Shown here in pieces: positions 8,553-16,533 of a DNA stretch of 64,000 bases. The translations under genes were made by a program, and so were the position numbers. The stretch covers positions 1 through 64,000 of the forward strand of contig NZ_NXIE01000004.1 in NCBI RefSeq assembly GCF_004116625.1, in the 5' to 3' direction. The stretch comes from Halarcobacter mediterraneus (GTDB taxonomy: Bacteria; Campylobacterota; Campylobacteria; Campylobacterales; Arcobacteraceae). Every line of letters begins with the position of its first letter. The stretch's first letter is position 1. Under the pieces are notes generated by a model. The model saw only the letters and a program-made list of their open reading frames with translations. It searched no databases and was not told where the DNA came from.

Positions 8553-8764
8553 TATTTACTCTTCACTTCTATATTTATTTCCATTCCTAATACATCTAAT
8601 AACTTTTCAAGTGTTTTAATAGTTGGGTTAGACTTCCCATTTTCTATATCTGAAATTGAAACATAATTTACACCTGAGTAATCTTGTAAATCTTTTAATT
8701 CTAGATTTAATTGTTTTCTTCTATTTCTTATTGTTTTACCTATTTTTTTAATAGTGAGTTCCAT
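8552..8764 (-). CDS. hipB: HipB-type XRE-family DNA-binding regulator
   Basis: The 70-residue protein is one Cro/C1-type helix-turn-helix domain: KIGKTIRNRRKQLNLELKDL, then the recognition helix region SGVNYVSISDIENGKSNP and TLEKLLDVLGMEINI. The C-terminal strand (INIEVKSK) is of the kind HipB uses for dimerisation. It is the first gene of hipB-hipS-hipT. Its ATG is preceded by AAGG at good spacing. The upstream region carries at least three copies of TTAGT-N6-RYTAA, one covering the likely -10 box, so it probably autorepresses the operon. No alternative function fits as well. Confidence 0.88.
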   Translation of the reverse strand: MELTIKKIGKTIRNRRKQLNLELKDLQDYSGVNYVSISDIENGKSNPTIKTLEKLLDVLGMEINIEVKSK

Positions 8765-8790
8765 TGTTTACCTTAAATAGTAATTATTAT

Positions 8791-8928
8791 TTAGTATATA
8801 AGTTAAAATTAGTTTATATTACTAATATAAAGCTTAATATAAACTTTTTAATTAGTATAAAAGCTAAACAAATTGTTTTTTCTTTTAGATTTGGTTTGGA
8901 GTAGATTAATATTTAGTATATATACTAA
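8791..8928. promoter_or_regulatory. Probable HipB operator array and hip promoter
   Basis: Three 16-bp sites of the form TTAGT-N6-RYTAA lie at 8791-8806 (TTAGTATATAAGTTAA), 8852-8867 (TTAGTATAAAAGCTAA) and 8913-8928 (TTAGTATATATACTAA). The third is the core of a perfect 20-bp palindrome at 8911-8930. Their starts are exactly 61 bp apart both times, close to six helical turns. A fourth, 17-bp relative (TTAGT-N7-ACTAA) is at 8809-8825. The first site contains TATACT on the minus strand, a plausible -10 box for hipB. This fits cooperative, looping autorepression, as known for HipB on multiple operators in E. coli; binding here is inferred. Confidence 0.7.
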
Positions 8929-8992
8929 ATTTATATGCTTATTTTGTAATAAATTCAAATTATTAGAGATTTAATTGGAAGTTTTTTAAGGT

Positions 8993-9022
8993 GGCAAGAA
9001 TTAAAAGATTCTCGCCTTTTTT
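8993..9022 (+). terminator. Plus-strand terminator-like hairpin with no upstream gene
   Basis: A stem GGC-A-AGAAT / ATTCT-C-GCC (one A-C mismatch) closes on a six-base loop and is followed by TTTTTT on the plus strand. On the minus strand the hairpin is followed by an A-rich tract, so it would be a poor terminator for the superoxide reductase gene. There is no plus-strand gene between it and the hip operators about 65 bases upstream. It might end a short divergent transcript from the hip region. The 110 bases between the operators and the reductase hold nothing else I can identify. Confidence 0.45.
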
Positions 9023-9040
9023 ATAGCATGATATAAAAAA

Positions 9041-9427
9041 TTACTCTGTAACAGATACAGTTACAGGAGTTGATTCCCATATACCATGCTTAGTACAGTA
9101 ACCATGTGCAACTAAGTTTAATTTCTTAGAAGTAGGGATAATAGTAAAAGTTGTAGTATTATGAGCTTTAACATTTCCTAATGTTCCAGGAACATATGAA
9201 GCTTTTGCTAGTTGAGTTTCTCCATTAAATAATGTTACAGATTCAATATAGTGATCAAAATCATCTGGGTGAGTATATTCATTTCCCATTTTAACAGTTA
9301 CTTCAAAAGGCTCACCTTTTTTAGCAGTTTCATCACAGTGAATAAACGGTGAGTGTCTATCTATTAAATCTTTTTTTGCTTCTCTTTCTACAGTGTCAAT
9401 ATCAACATATTTGTTAATCTTTGGCAT
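9041..9427 (-). CDS. Superoxide reductase (neelaredoxin type)
   Basis: The 128-residue protein is a one-iron (class II) superoxide reductase, which reduces superoxide to hydrogen peroxide in the cytoplasm. The four His and one Cys of the square-pyramidal iron site are visible: His25 (DRHSPF), His53 and His59 (THPDDFDHYI), Cys111 and His114 (YCTKHGIW). There is no N-terminal desulforedoxin domain. The usual Glu-Lys-His loop is Asp-Arg-His here, so the catalytic Lys and the Glu ligand are conservatively replaced. There is no signal peptide. Its promoter region has TATAATACGCCC (read on the minus strand near 9450-9461), divergent from thiL. Confidence 0.88.
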   Translation of the reverse strand: MPKINKYVDIDTVEREAKKDLIDRHSPFIHCDETAKKGEPFEVTVKMGNEYTHPDDFDHYIESVTLFNGETQLAKASYVPGTLGNVKAHNTTTFTIIPTSKKLNLVAHGYCTKHGIWESTPVTVSVTE

Positions 9428-9512
9428 TTGTTCTCCTTATAATATAATGGGCGTATTATACAAAAAAATAATTAAAATAGAAAGCAAGTACAATTATGCT
9501 ATTATTTCGCCT

Positions 9513-10343
9513 ATGAATAAAGAAGATTTTTTTATAAAACAGTTTGTTAATGATACAAAACTTATTGGTGATGATGGTGCAGTTATAGGTAAATGGGTTT
9601 ATAGCAATGATGCTTTTTTTGAAAATGTTCATTTTAAAAAAGAGTGGATGAGTTTAAAGCAAATAGCCCAAAAAGCAATGCTAGTAAATATTTCAGATGC
9701 AATTGCAATGAATGCAAAACCTAAGTATGCACTTTTAACTGTAGCTATTCCAAAAAAGTACTCACAAAAAGATTTAAAAGAGTTAGCAAAAGGTTTTAAA
9801 AAAGTAGCCAAACAATTTGGTATTGAAATAATTGGTGGTGATACAATCTCAAATATAAAACTAGATATTTCAGTAACAATTATTTCTAAAACAAAAAAGC
9901 CAATTTTAAGAAGTGGAATAAAAAAAGAGGATTTACTTTGTTATACAGGAACTTTAGGAACTTCAAAAAGAGATTTAGAAAAACTCTTTTCAGGAAAAAA
10001 AGTCTCTAAAAAGTCTAAGTTTTTAAAGCCAAAACTTCATGGAGAGTTCTTTTATAAGATTGCAAAGTATGTAAGTGCCTCAATGGATATTTCAGATGGT
10101 CTATTTTTTGAGCTTGAAAGAATGTCAAAGCAAAGTAAGGTTGGATTTGAGTTTTTTGAAAAAATTGACAAAGAAGTAGGTTGTTCAGGGGAAGAGTATG
10201 AGTTACTTTTCTCATTTGATAAAAAATATAAAGAAAAAATAGAAAAGTTAGCAAAAAAATATGATGTTCCATTAACAATATTTGCAAAAGCCATAAAAGG
10301 TAAATATTCTTGTGAATGTGTTAATCATCATTTTAAAGATTAG
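9513..10343 (+). CDS. thiL: Thiamine-monophosphate kinase
   Basis: ThiL phosphorylates thiamine monophosphate to the diphosphate cofactor. The frame is open from 9393, but the start MNKEDFFIKQF at 9513 matches the family N-terminus, and the upstream part overlaps the divergent reductase gene. The protein is 276 residues, short compared with about 320 in E. coli but usual for Campylobacterota. Characteristic segments are GDDGAVIG, NISDAIAMNAKP, GGDTISN and SMDISDGL, which bind Mg-ATP and substrate. truD follows 17 bases downstream, and I recall thiL-truD adjacency in Campylobacter too. Confidence 0.92.
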   Translation: MNKEDFFIKQFVNDTKLIGDDGAVIGKWVYSNDAFFENVHFKKEWMSLKQIAQKAMLVNISDAIAMNAKPKYALLTVAIPKKYSQKDLKELAKGFKKVAKQFGIEIIGGDTISNIKLDISVTIISKTKKPILRSGIKKEDLLCYTGTLGTSKRDLEKLFSGKKVSKKSKFLKPKLHGEFFYKIAKYVSASMDISDGLFFELERMSKQSKVGFEFFEKIDKEVGCSGEEYELLFSFDKKYKEKIEKLAKKYDVPLTIFAKAIKGKYSCECVNHHFKD

Positions 10344-10360
10344 ATAATAAGGAAAATATA

Positions 10361-11425
10361 TTGCAAGAGTTACAAAGGTATTTAAACCATTCAAAAATAG
10401 ATGTTGTATTTAAACAAAATAAAGATGATTTTGTAGTAACAGAAGTACCTCTTTATGAGTTTAGTGGAGAAGGTGAACACTTAATTGTAAAGTTTAGAAA
10501 AAAAGATTTAACAACATGGGATGCAGTTAGAATATTTTCAGAACATTTAGGGTGTAAAGGAAGAGATATAGGCTATGCAGGATTAAAAGATAAAAATGCA
10601 ATGACAGTACAACATATATCTATTCCAAAGCAGTTTGAAGAGAAGTTAAATAGCTTTAATCATGAACAAATAAAAGTTTTAGATGTAACAAGGCATAACA
10701 ATAAAATAAGAGTAGGGCATTTAAAAGGAAATAAATTCTTTATTAGATTAAAAAGAGTAAATCTAGTTGATGCTAAAAAGATTGAACAAGCAGTACAAAG
10801 TATTGCAACTTTTGGTATGCCAAACTATTTTGGATTTCAAAGATTTGGAATAGAGGGTGATAACTACAAAAAAGGTGAAGCAATAGTAAAAGGTGAATTA
10901 AAAGAGAAAAATAGAAAACTAAAACAGATGTTTGTTAATTCTTATCAAAGTTATCTTTTCAACAACTGGCTTTCAAAAAGAATAGAAGTTTCAAAACTTG
11001 TTGACTCTTTTAAAGCTGAAGAGATTTATGAAAAACTTGAGTTACCAATAGATATTGTTAAGGATATGAAAAAACAAGAACATCCTTTCAAACTTATTCC
11101 TGGTGATTTAATGAGTCATTATCCTTATGGAAAGATTTTTCATATTGAAAACTTAAGTGAAGAGGCAGAAAAATTCTTTGCAAGAGATAGAGTGGCAACA
11201 GGACTTCTTTGTGGGAAAAGAGTTAAAAAAGCAGATGGCTTAGCACAAAATATTGAAAAAGATTTTGATGTTGAAATCAAAGAAGATGGGGCAAGAAGAT
11301 TTGCATGGATTTTCCCTGAAGAGATTGAAACAAACTTTAAAGAAGAAAAAAATTGGATGGAATTACAATTTACCCTTCCTAAAGGTTCATATGCAACAGA
11401 GTTTGTTGCTGAGGTAATTCATTAA
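10361..11425 (+). CDS. truD: tRNA pseudouridine synthase D
   Basis: TruD converts uridine 13 of tRNA-Glu to pseudouridine. The start is TTG 10361 (MQELQRYLNH), with AAGGAAA upstream. The catalytic motif region is GYAGLKDKNAMTVQHIS near residues 71-87, where the Asp of LKDK is the nucleophile. NYFGFQRFG near residue 145 is the second family signature, followed by the TRUD insertion domain. At 354 residues it is normal for the family. It is probably cotranscribed with thiL. Confidence 0.95.
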   Translation: MQELQRYLNHSKIDVVFKQNKDDFVVTEVPLYEFSGEGEHLIVKFRKKDLTTWDAVRIFSEHLGCKGRDIGYAGLKDKNAMTVQHISIPKQFEEKLNSFNHEQIKVLDVTRHNNKIRVGHLKGNKFFIRLKRVNLVDAKKIEQAVQSIATFGMPNYFGFQRFGIEGDNYKKGEAIVKGELKEKNRKLKQMFVNSYQSYLFNNWLSKRIEVSKLVDSFKAEEIYEKLELPIDIVKDMKKQEHPFKLIPGDLMSHYPYGKIFHIENLSEEAEKFFARDRVATGLLCGKRVKKADGLAQNIEKDFDVEIKEDGARRFAWIFPEEIETNFKEEKNWMELQFTLPKGSYATEFVAEVIH

Positions 11426-11507
11426 AAATATTATAAATGTAATAGTTTATAATAAAATTATTAGATAAAATAAGTTAAACTTAAGTACTTTTAAAAAAGG
11501 CTTAAGT

Positions 11508-11873
11508 ATGACATATGAAGATTTAATTAAAGAATTATGTGATGTAATAAAAGAATCAGAGCATAATGCAATTTCTATTTATGAAAATCTGGAGAGTATG
11601 GATAGCATAATCTCTGATTTAAATATCCCTTTACACCAATCAAAAAAGATTCAAGGACTAATATCTAGTTCTTTTGGACTTTTGCAACATCAGGATTTAC
11701 ATAGACAAAAAATTGAAAGAGTTGTAAATTATGTTTGTGAAAGAAATAATATTGATTCAAGCCAGTATAATATTGCTTCTTCTGCTAAAAATATTTCTGC
11801 AAATGAATCATCAGATATAGTTTCTGATGATGAATTGGAAGAATTAATAAAAAGTATGCAAAATACAAATTAA
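11508..11873 (+). CDS. Miniature CheZ-like CheY-P phosphatase
   Basis: The 121-residue protein has two features of CheZ in the right order. Near the middle is QHQDLHRQKIERVVNYV, matching E. coli CheZ QDLTGQ, whose Asp143 and Gln147 form the phosphatase site; here they are Asp63 and Gln67. After a Ser/Asn-rich linker (83-105) the C-terminus SDDELEELIKSMQ resembles the CheY-binding amphipathic tail of CheZ. It is about half the length of E. coli CheZ, with a shorter helical hairpin. It converges on a chemoreceptor gene and shares its terminator. The dephosphorylation role is inferred from motif identity; no other protein I know carries both elements. Confidence 0.65.
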   Translation: MTYEDLIKELCDVIKESEHNAISIYENLESMDSIISDLNIPLHQSKKIQGLISSSFGLLQHQDLHRQKIERVVNYVCERNNIDSSQYNIASSAKNISANESSDIVSDDELEELIKSMQNTN

Positions 11874-11901
11874 AATAAAAGACTTTTAAGTCTTTTATTT
11901 T
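11872..11901. terminator. Bidirectional terminator between the CheZ-like gene and the chemoreceptor
   Basis: A perfect 30-bp palindrome (AAAATAAAAGACTT, then TT, then the reverse complement) starts in the stop codon of the CheZ-like gene and runs into the last codons of the convergent chemoreceptor. Its A-rich and T-rich ends give a T tract in both directions. Confidence 0.8.
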
Positions 11902-14081
11902 TTACACGCATCTTTTTTTAGTTTATTTAAAGTTCCAAATACTCTTAATGATTCTATTTCTACAGCTTTAGCTTTTTCATTTAATATCTCATTATCAGCT
12001 TTATTTGCATTTGCATTTATAAGTTCCTGAAGTTTTTGTTTTAAACTAGCAATTAAATTTTTAAGTTCATCTATTGTTTCATTACAACTATTTGGATTAA
12101 TTTGTGTATATGTTTCAATCCATTCCAAAATTGAGTTACAACCTTTTGTCTCCCAAGTTTTATATGAACCTAGTTTTGAATAAACGTCATCTTTTAATCC
12201 AAGAACATTAACTTTTAATTTTGCAGTATCATAAACTAAATCTACATTACATACTTCTTCCCTTGATTCTTCAAGGAAGCTAGCTCTTGAAGCTGCTGTT
12301 ACTAAAGAGTCTGACATATGGGCTATATTTGTAGACATTTTAGAAATTTGTTCTGCAATTTGTGCATTTTGTTGAGTTGCTTGATCAAGTAAATTAACTG
12401 CATCATTAATTTGAACAATACCAGCTTCTTGCTCTTTTGAAGCTGTTGCAACTTGCTCAATTTTTTCGAGTGTAAATTTAATATTTTCATTTAACTCTTC
12501 ATATCCATTGATCATATTATCAGAAATTTCTTTACCACTATTTGTTTTTTCTGTAGCTTTTTCAACTAAAGCTTTTATTTCTTTAGCCGCTTCAGCAGAT
12601 CTATTTGCTAAATTTCTTACTTCTCCTGCAACAACAGCAAAACCTTTTCCAGCTTCTCCTGCAGTTGCTGCTTCAACAGCTGCATTTAAAGAAAGTATAT
12701 TTGTTTGGAAAGCTATTTGGTCAATTACTTCAATTGCTTCATTAATTGAGCTTACTTGAGAATTTATATCATTCATTGCAACAGCTGTTTCATTTGCTAA
12801 ATTATGTCCATTTTTTGCAGATGTTGTAACATAACTTGCTAGGTCTGACATCTCTCTTGATGCTTCAGTATTACCTTTTATATTTGCAGTAATTTGTTCT
12901 AAAGCAGCAGCTGTTTCTTCTAATGATGCTGCTTGCTGATTTGAAGAGGTTGAAAGTTTATTAGATGCGTTTGACAAGGTATGAGTATTTTCTTTTAAAG
13001 AATCACCTGTATTCATTATCATAGCTAAAATCTCAGACGTATTATTTCCAACAAGTTTAATTCCTGCTGCTAAAGAGCCTAAGTCCCCGTATATTCCTTT
13101 GTCATTGATTTTATAATCAAATTTTGATTCAGAATAATTTTTTAAAGTGTCATTAATTCTATCAAGAGTTTCTTTTGTATGATTAATCATTGTATTAAGT
13201 TTATTTTTTAAATCTTCAACATATGGATTTGCTGCTGTAGATTGAACTTGATAAACAAAAAAACCATTTCCTGTTTTTTCTAAAATATCATTGGCTTCTT
13301 CAATTACAATTTCATCTTTTTTCAATCCTTCTCTTACTTTATCCATATATGAGTTAAATAGTCCTGCAACTTCTCCAATTTCATCTTTAGAATTTACATT
13401 TAGTTTTATACTAGGGTCATTTGATTTAAGTAAGTTTCGGAATCCTTCTTTTAGTGTAGAAATAGGTTTTGTAGCTCTTTTTACAATAATAAAAATTAGA
13501 GCAATTGTAACCCAGCCAAATAGTGTAGACATTGTTAATATTTCAATTAAAAGTGATCCAATTTTATCATCAGAAGCATCTAATGAAAAAGTTAAGTCCA
13601 TTATCCCTATTACATCACCTTTTTGTTGGTTAGCATGACACATTAAACATTCTTGTGTAGCAATCATAGGTTTTATCATCCTTAATGCATGGCCGTTTTC
13701 ATCATTAGTTTCAAGTAGTTGATTTTGTTTTGTTTCAAAAGATTTCAAAATATCAGGATCTTTTGTAAATTTAGCTCCAGGAGAATACATATCTATAAGA
13801 GGTTGACTTTTTGCAATTACTAGTTTTTTTACGCCATTAATTGTTCTTGCTTCATCTTCTGCTTTTTTTATTTGGGCAGGATCTCCTGTATTCATAGCAT
13901 TTCTTAAACTTTGGAACATCGCAGTGTTCAACATATCTAAATTTTGTTTTGTCGTAGCAATGGAGTCTGACCTAACTTGTTCTGTAGTAAAATATGTTAC
14001 AATAAGACTTGATAAAGACATTAAGACAAATAAAGAAATTATTATTTTGTTACTTATTTTTTTTGTAATTAAATCAAACAT
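11895..14081 (-). CDS. Methyl-accepting chemotaxis protein with periplasmic CxxCH haem motif
   Basis: The start is ATG 14081, which has AAGGG seven bases upstream; an in-frame GTG six bases earlier lies inside that site. Counting from that GTG, a membrane helix covers about 15-33, the periplasmic sensor 34-178, a second helix 180-203 and a HAMP domain 204-258. The sensor contains CLMCH (Cys147, Cys150, His151), a c-type haem attachment motif, in a DUF3365/Tll0287-like domain. The signalling hairpin ([20 protein letters not shown] and [16 protein letters not shown]) is complete. A C-terminal extension of about 120 residues ([16 protein letters not shown]) resembles chemoreceptor zinc-binding domains but lacks the usual His residues. 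It probably senses redox, oxygen or NO. Confidence 0.9.
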   Translation of the reverse strand: MFDLITKKISNKIIISLFVLMSLSSLIVTYFTTEQVRSDSIATTKQNLDMLNTAMFQSLRNAMNTGDPAQIKKAEDEARTINGVKKLVIAKSQPLIDMYSPGAKFTKDPDILKSFETKQNQLLETNDENGHALRMIKPMIATQECLMCHANQQKGDVIGIMDLTFSLDASDDKIGSLLIEILTMSTLFGWVTIALIFIIVKRATKPISTLKEGFRNLLKSNDPSIKLNVNSKDEIGEVAGLFNSYMDKVREGLKKDEIVIEEANDILEKTGNGFFVYQVQSTAANPYVEDLKNKLNTMINHTKETLDRINDTLKNYSESKFDYKINDKGIYGDLGSLAAGIKLVGNNTSEILAMIMNTGDSLKENTHTLSNASNKLSTSSNQQAASLEETAAALEQITANIKGNTEASREMSDLASYVTTSAKNGHNLANETAVAMNDINSQVSSINEAIEVIDQIAFQTNILSLNAAVEAATAGEAGKGFAVVAGEVRNLANRSAEAAKEIKALVEKATEKTNSGKEISDNMINGYEELNENIKFTLEKIEQVATASKEQEAGIVQINDAVNLLDQATQQNAQIAEQISKMSTNIAHMSDSLVTAASRASFLEESREEVCNVDLVYDTAKLKVNVLGLKDDVYSKLGSYKTWETKGCNSILEWIETYTQINPNSCNETIDELKNLIASLKQKLQELINANANKADNEILNEKAKAVEIESLRVFGTLNKLKKDACKK

Positions 14082-14177
14082 AGTCACACCCTTAATATTA
14101 AGCTTTTTTATTATATAATGAATATTATTTATTATATATAAAAAGTAAGATTAAATTTAGAAATTTGAAAGAAAAAG

Positions 14178-14738
14178 ATGATTGTAGGCATAGAAGGTAT
14201 TATTGAAAAAAAAGAACCAACTTTTTTAAATATTAATGTAAATGGTCTCATTTACGAAATTTTTGTCTCTGTTAATTGTAGCTCAAAAATCACTGAAAGT
14301 AAAGTAAAACTTCATACAACATATATTATTCGAGAGGATTCTCAAACCCTTTATGGATTTTTAGATCCAAATGAGAAAAAACTTTTTGATACAGTTATTA
14401 AAATAAATGGAGTAGGACCTAAAGTAGCCTTGGCTATTTGTTCTACTTTTACTCCAAACTCTTTTGCACAAATTGTAAATGAAAATGATGTATCTATGTT
14501 AAAAAGAGTACCAGGGATTGGACCAAAAGGAGCAAGTAGAATTCTAGTAGAACTTTCAGGTTTTATTGTAGATGATGGAAATGATTCAGACTCCTCTTCA
14601 AATAGTTCACTAGAAGCTGCACTTGCTTTAGAATCTTTAGGTTTTAAAAAAGATATAATTTCAAAAGTACTTAGGTCTTGTACTGCAACGAATACTAGTG
14701 ATTTAGTAAAACAAGCATTAAAATTATTACAAAAATAA
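14178..14738 (+). CDS. ruvA: Holliday junction DNA helicase subunit RuvA
   Basis: RuvA binds four-way junctions and loads RuvB for branch migration. The 186-residue protein has the three expected parts: an OB-fold N-terminus ([24 protein letters not shown]), two helix-hairpin-helix motifs ([12 protein letters not shown] and [16 protein letters not shown]), and a Ser-rich linker ([13 protein letters not shown]) before the RuvB-binding C-terminal domain ([16 protein letters not shown]). The start ATG follows GAAAGAAAAAG. It heads the plus-strand run ruvA, ddl, hydrolase, murF, HIT, def. Confidence 0.96.
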   Translation: MIVGIEGIIEKKEPTFLNINVNGLIYEIFVSVNCSSKITESKVKLHTTYIIREDSQTLYGFLDPNEKKLFDTVIKINGVGPKVALAICSTFTPNSFAQIVNENDVSMLKRVPGIGPKGASRILVELSGFIVDDGNDSDSSSNSSLEAALALESLGFKKDIISKVLRSCTATNTSDLVKQALKLLQK

Positions 14739-14776
14739 AAAAGCCTTTTTGATTGTAGGCATTCAAAGGAGTATTA

Positions 14777-15811
14777 GTGAAAATAGGAATAGTTTTTGGT
14801 GGGAAGTCATATGAGCATGAAATATCAATTGTTTCAGCTATCGCTATGAAAGATGTTTTAAAAGAAGAATTGGTTTATATTTTTTGTGATACGAATAGAG
14901 ATTTTTATCATATTCCTAATGATAAAATTAAATCAAAATTGTTTAGTAGCGGTGAATATAAAAAATGTGATATTTTGAATTTTTCAAAAAATGGTTTTTC
15001 AAAAAAAGCAATATTTGCTTCAAAAGCTTTTGAAGTTGATGTTATTTTAAATATAACTCATGGTGCCGATGGAGAAGATGGTTTTTTTGCTTCTTTATTT
15101 GAATTTGCAAATATACCTTACATTGGTCCTAGAAAAGCAGCTTGTAGTGTAAGTTTTAACAAGTTTCTAACTAAAGGTTATGCTAAAAGTGTAGGTATAA
15201 AAGCAGTTGATTATAAGTATTATACTAAAAATGATAAAGTAGAACTTCAAGATTTCCCTGTGATTATTAAACCAATTACTTTAGGAAGTTCTATTGGTGT
15301 GTCAATTGTAAAATCACAAGATGAGTTAGAATATGCTTTAGATGTAGCTTTTGAATTTGATGAAGCAGTTATTATTGAACCCTTTATTGCTGGAATTAAA
15401 GAATATAATTTAGCAGGAGCAAAAATAAATGGTGAATTTGTTTTCTCAATTATTGAGGAACCACAAAAAGCAGAATTTTTAGATTTTGATAAAAAATATT
15501 TAGATTTTGCAAGAACTTCAGCTGCATTAGAAGCAGATATTACAGAGGAATTAAAGACAAAAATAAAAGACTCTTTTAAAGCAATTTATAATAATACTTT
15601 TGAAGGTTCTTTGATAAGATGTGATTTTTTTGTTCAAAATAATGAAGTATATTTAAATGAAATAAATCCAGTTCCTGGTTCTATGGCGAACTATTTATTT
15701 GAAGATTTTAATTCAATATTAATTTCACTAGCTAAATCTTTACCAAAACAAAAAGATATTAAGATATCATATGAATATGTAAATAAAATACAAGCATCAA
15801 AAGGTAAATAA
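14777..15811 (+). CDS. ddl: D-alanine--D-alanine ligase
   Basis: Ddl makes the D-Ala-D-Ala dipeptide for peptidoglycan. The 344-residue protein starts at GTG 14777 after AAGGAG. ATP-grasp features are present: VFGGKSYEHEISIVSA at the N-terminus, HGADGEDGFFASLFE, KPITLGSSIGVS, and NEINPVPGSM for metal and substrate binding. The murF-type ligase that uses its product is two genes downstream, and alr, which supplies D-alanine, is at 51254-52276. Confidence 0.96.
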   Translation: MKIGIVFGGKSYEHEISIVSAIAMKDVLKEELVYIFCDTNRDFYHIPNDKIKSKLFSSGEYKKCDILNFSKNGFSKKAIFASKAFEVDVILNITHGADGEDGFFASLFEFANIPYIGPRKAACSVSFNKFLTKGYAKSVGIKAVDYKYYTKNDKVELQDFPVIIKPITLGSSIGVSIVKSQDELEYALDVAFEFDEAVIIEPFIAGIKEYNLAGAKINGEFVFSIIEEPQKAEFLDFDKKYLDFARTSAALEADITEELKTKIKDSFKAIYNNTFEGSLIRCDFFVQNNEVYLNEINPVPGSMANYLFEDFNSILISLAKSLPKQKDIKISYEYVNKIQASKGK

Positions 15812-15813
15812 AA

Positions 15814-16533
15814 TTGGCTTTAAAAAGCATAGAGGTTTTAGATAAAAAATTTAATATTTCTTATGAAATTGTAAATCCAACTGAAAAAAAGGATATAGTT
15901 ATTCTTCATGGCTGGGGTTCAAATAAAGAGATTATGAAACAAGCATTTGGTAATCTTTTGCAAGACTTTAGACATATATATGTAGATATGCCAGGTTTTG
16001 GAAAAAGCTCAAATGACTATGTTTTAACTACAAAAGATTATTCACTTATCGTAAAGAAGTTTTTGGAAGTTTTAAATACAAATGTTATAGCAATTGTAGG
16101 ACACTCTTTTGGTGGTAAAGTTGCAACTTTAATAAACCCAGATAATCTTATACTTCTTAGTTCTGCTGGAATTTTAGAAAAGAAAAGTATGAAAACCAAA
16201 ATCAAAATATTTTTTGCTAAACTTTTAAATACTTTTGGATTATCAAAATTAACAAAAGTATTTAGAAGTGATGATGTACAAAAAATGAGTGAAAATATGT
16301 ATGAGACTTTTAAAAATGTAGTAAATGAAGATTTTTCATTTATATTTGAGTCTTATGAAAAAAAAGCAATTATTTTTTGGGGTAAATCTGATTTGGCTAC
16401 AACTCTTACCTCTGGAGAAAAAATTCATAAACTTATAAAAAATAGTAGTTTTGAGGTTTATGAAGGTGATCATTATTTCTTTTTAAAACATAAAAAAGAT
16501 ATTTGTAAAAAAATTGAAAATGGAATCAAATAA
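15814..16533 (+). CDS. Alpha/beta hydrolase
   Basis: The 239-residue protein starts at TTG 15814, two bases after ddl. It has the oxyanion-hole segment HGWGSNKE, the nucleophile elbow GHSFGG (Ser in VGHSFGGKVA), an Asp candidate in FWGKSDLATT and a terminal His in EGDHYFF, so the catalytic triad is complete. There is no signal peptide. It lies between ddl and murF and overlaps murF by one base, an arrangement I associate with other Campylobacterota. This suggests a link to cell-wall precursor metabolism, but the substrate is unknown. Confidence 0.85.
   Translation: MALKSIEVLDKKFNISYEIVNPTEKKDIVILHGWGSNKEIMKQAFGNLLQDFRHIYVDMPGFGKSSNDYVLTTKDYSLIVKKFLEVLNTNVIAIVGHSFGGKVATLINPDNLILLSSAGILEKKSMKTKIKIFFAKLLNTFGLSKLTKVFRSDDVQKMSENMYETFKNVVNEDFSFIFESYEKKAIIFWGKSDLATTLTSGEKIHKLIKNSSFEVYEGDHYFFLKHKKDICKKIENGIK

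Noticed and set aside
10015-10294. Two overlapping minus-strand frames opposite thiL
   Set aside because: Shadow frames with no ribosome site; thiL has full family motifs through the region.
12508-13638. Long plus-strand reading frames opposite the haem chemoreceptor gene
   Set aside because: They are antisense to a clear coding gene, rich in Ser/Ile/Phe as expected for antisense of Lys/Glu/Asn codons, and lack a ribosome site or homology.
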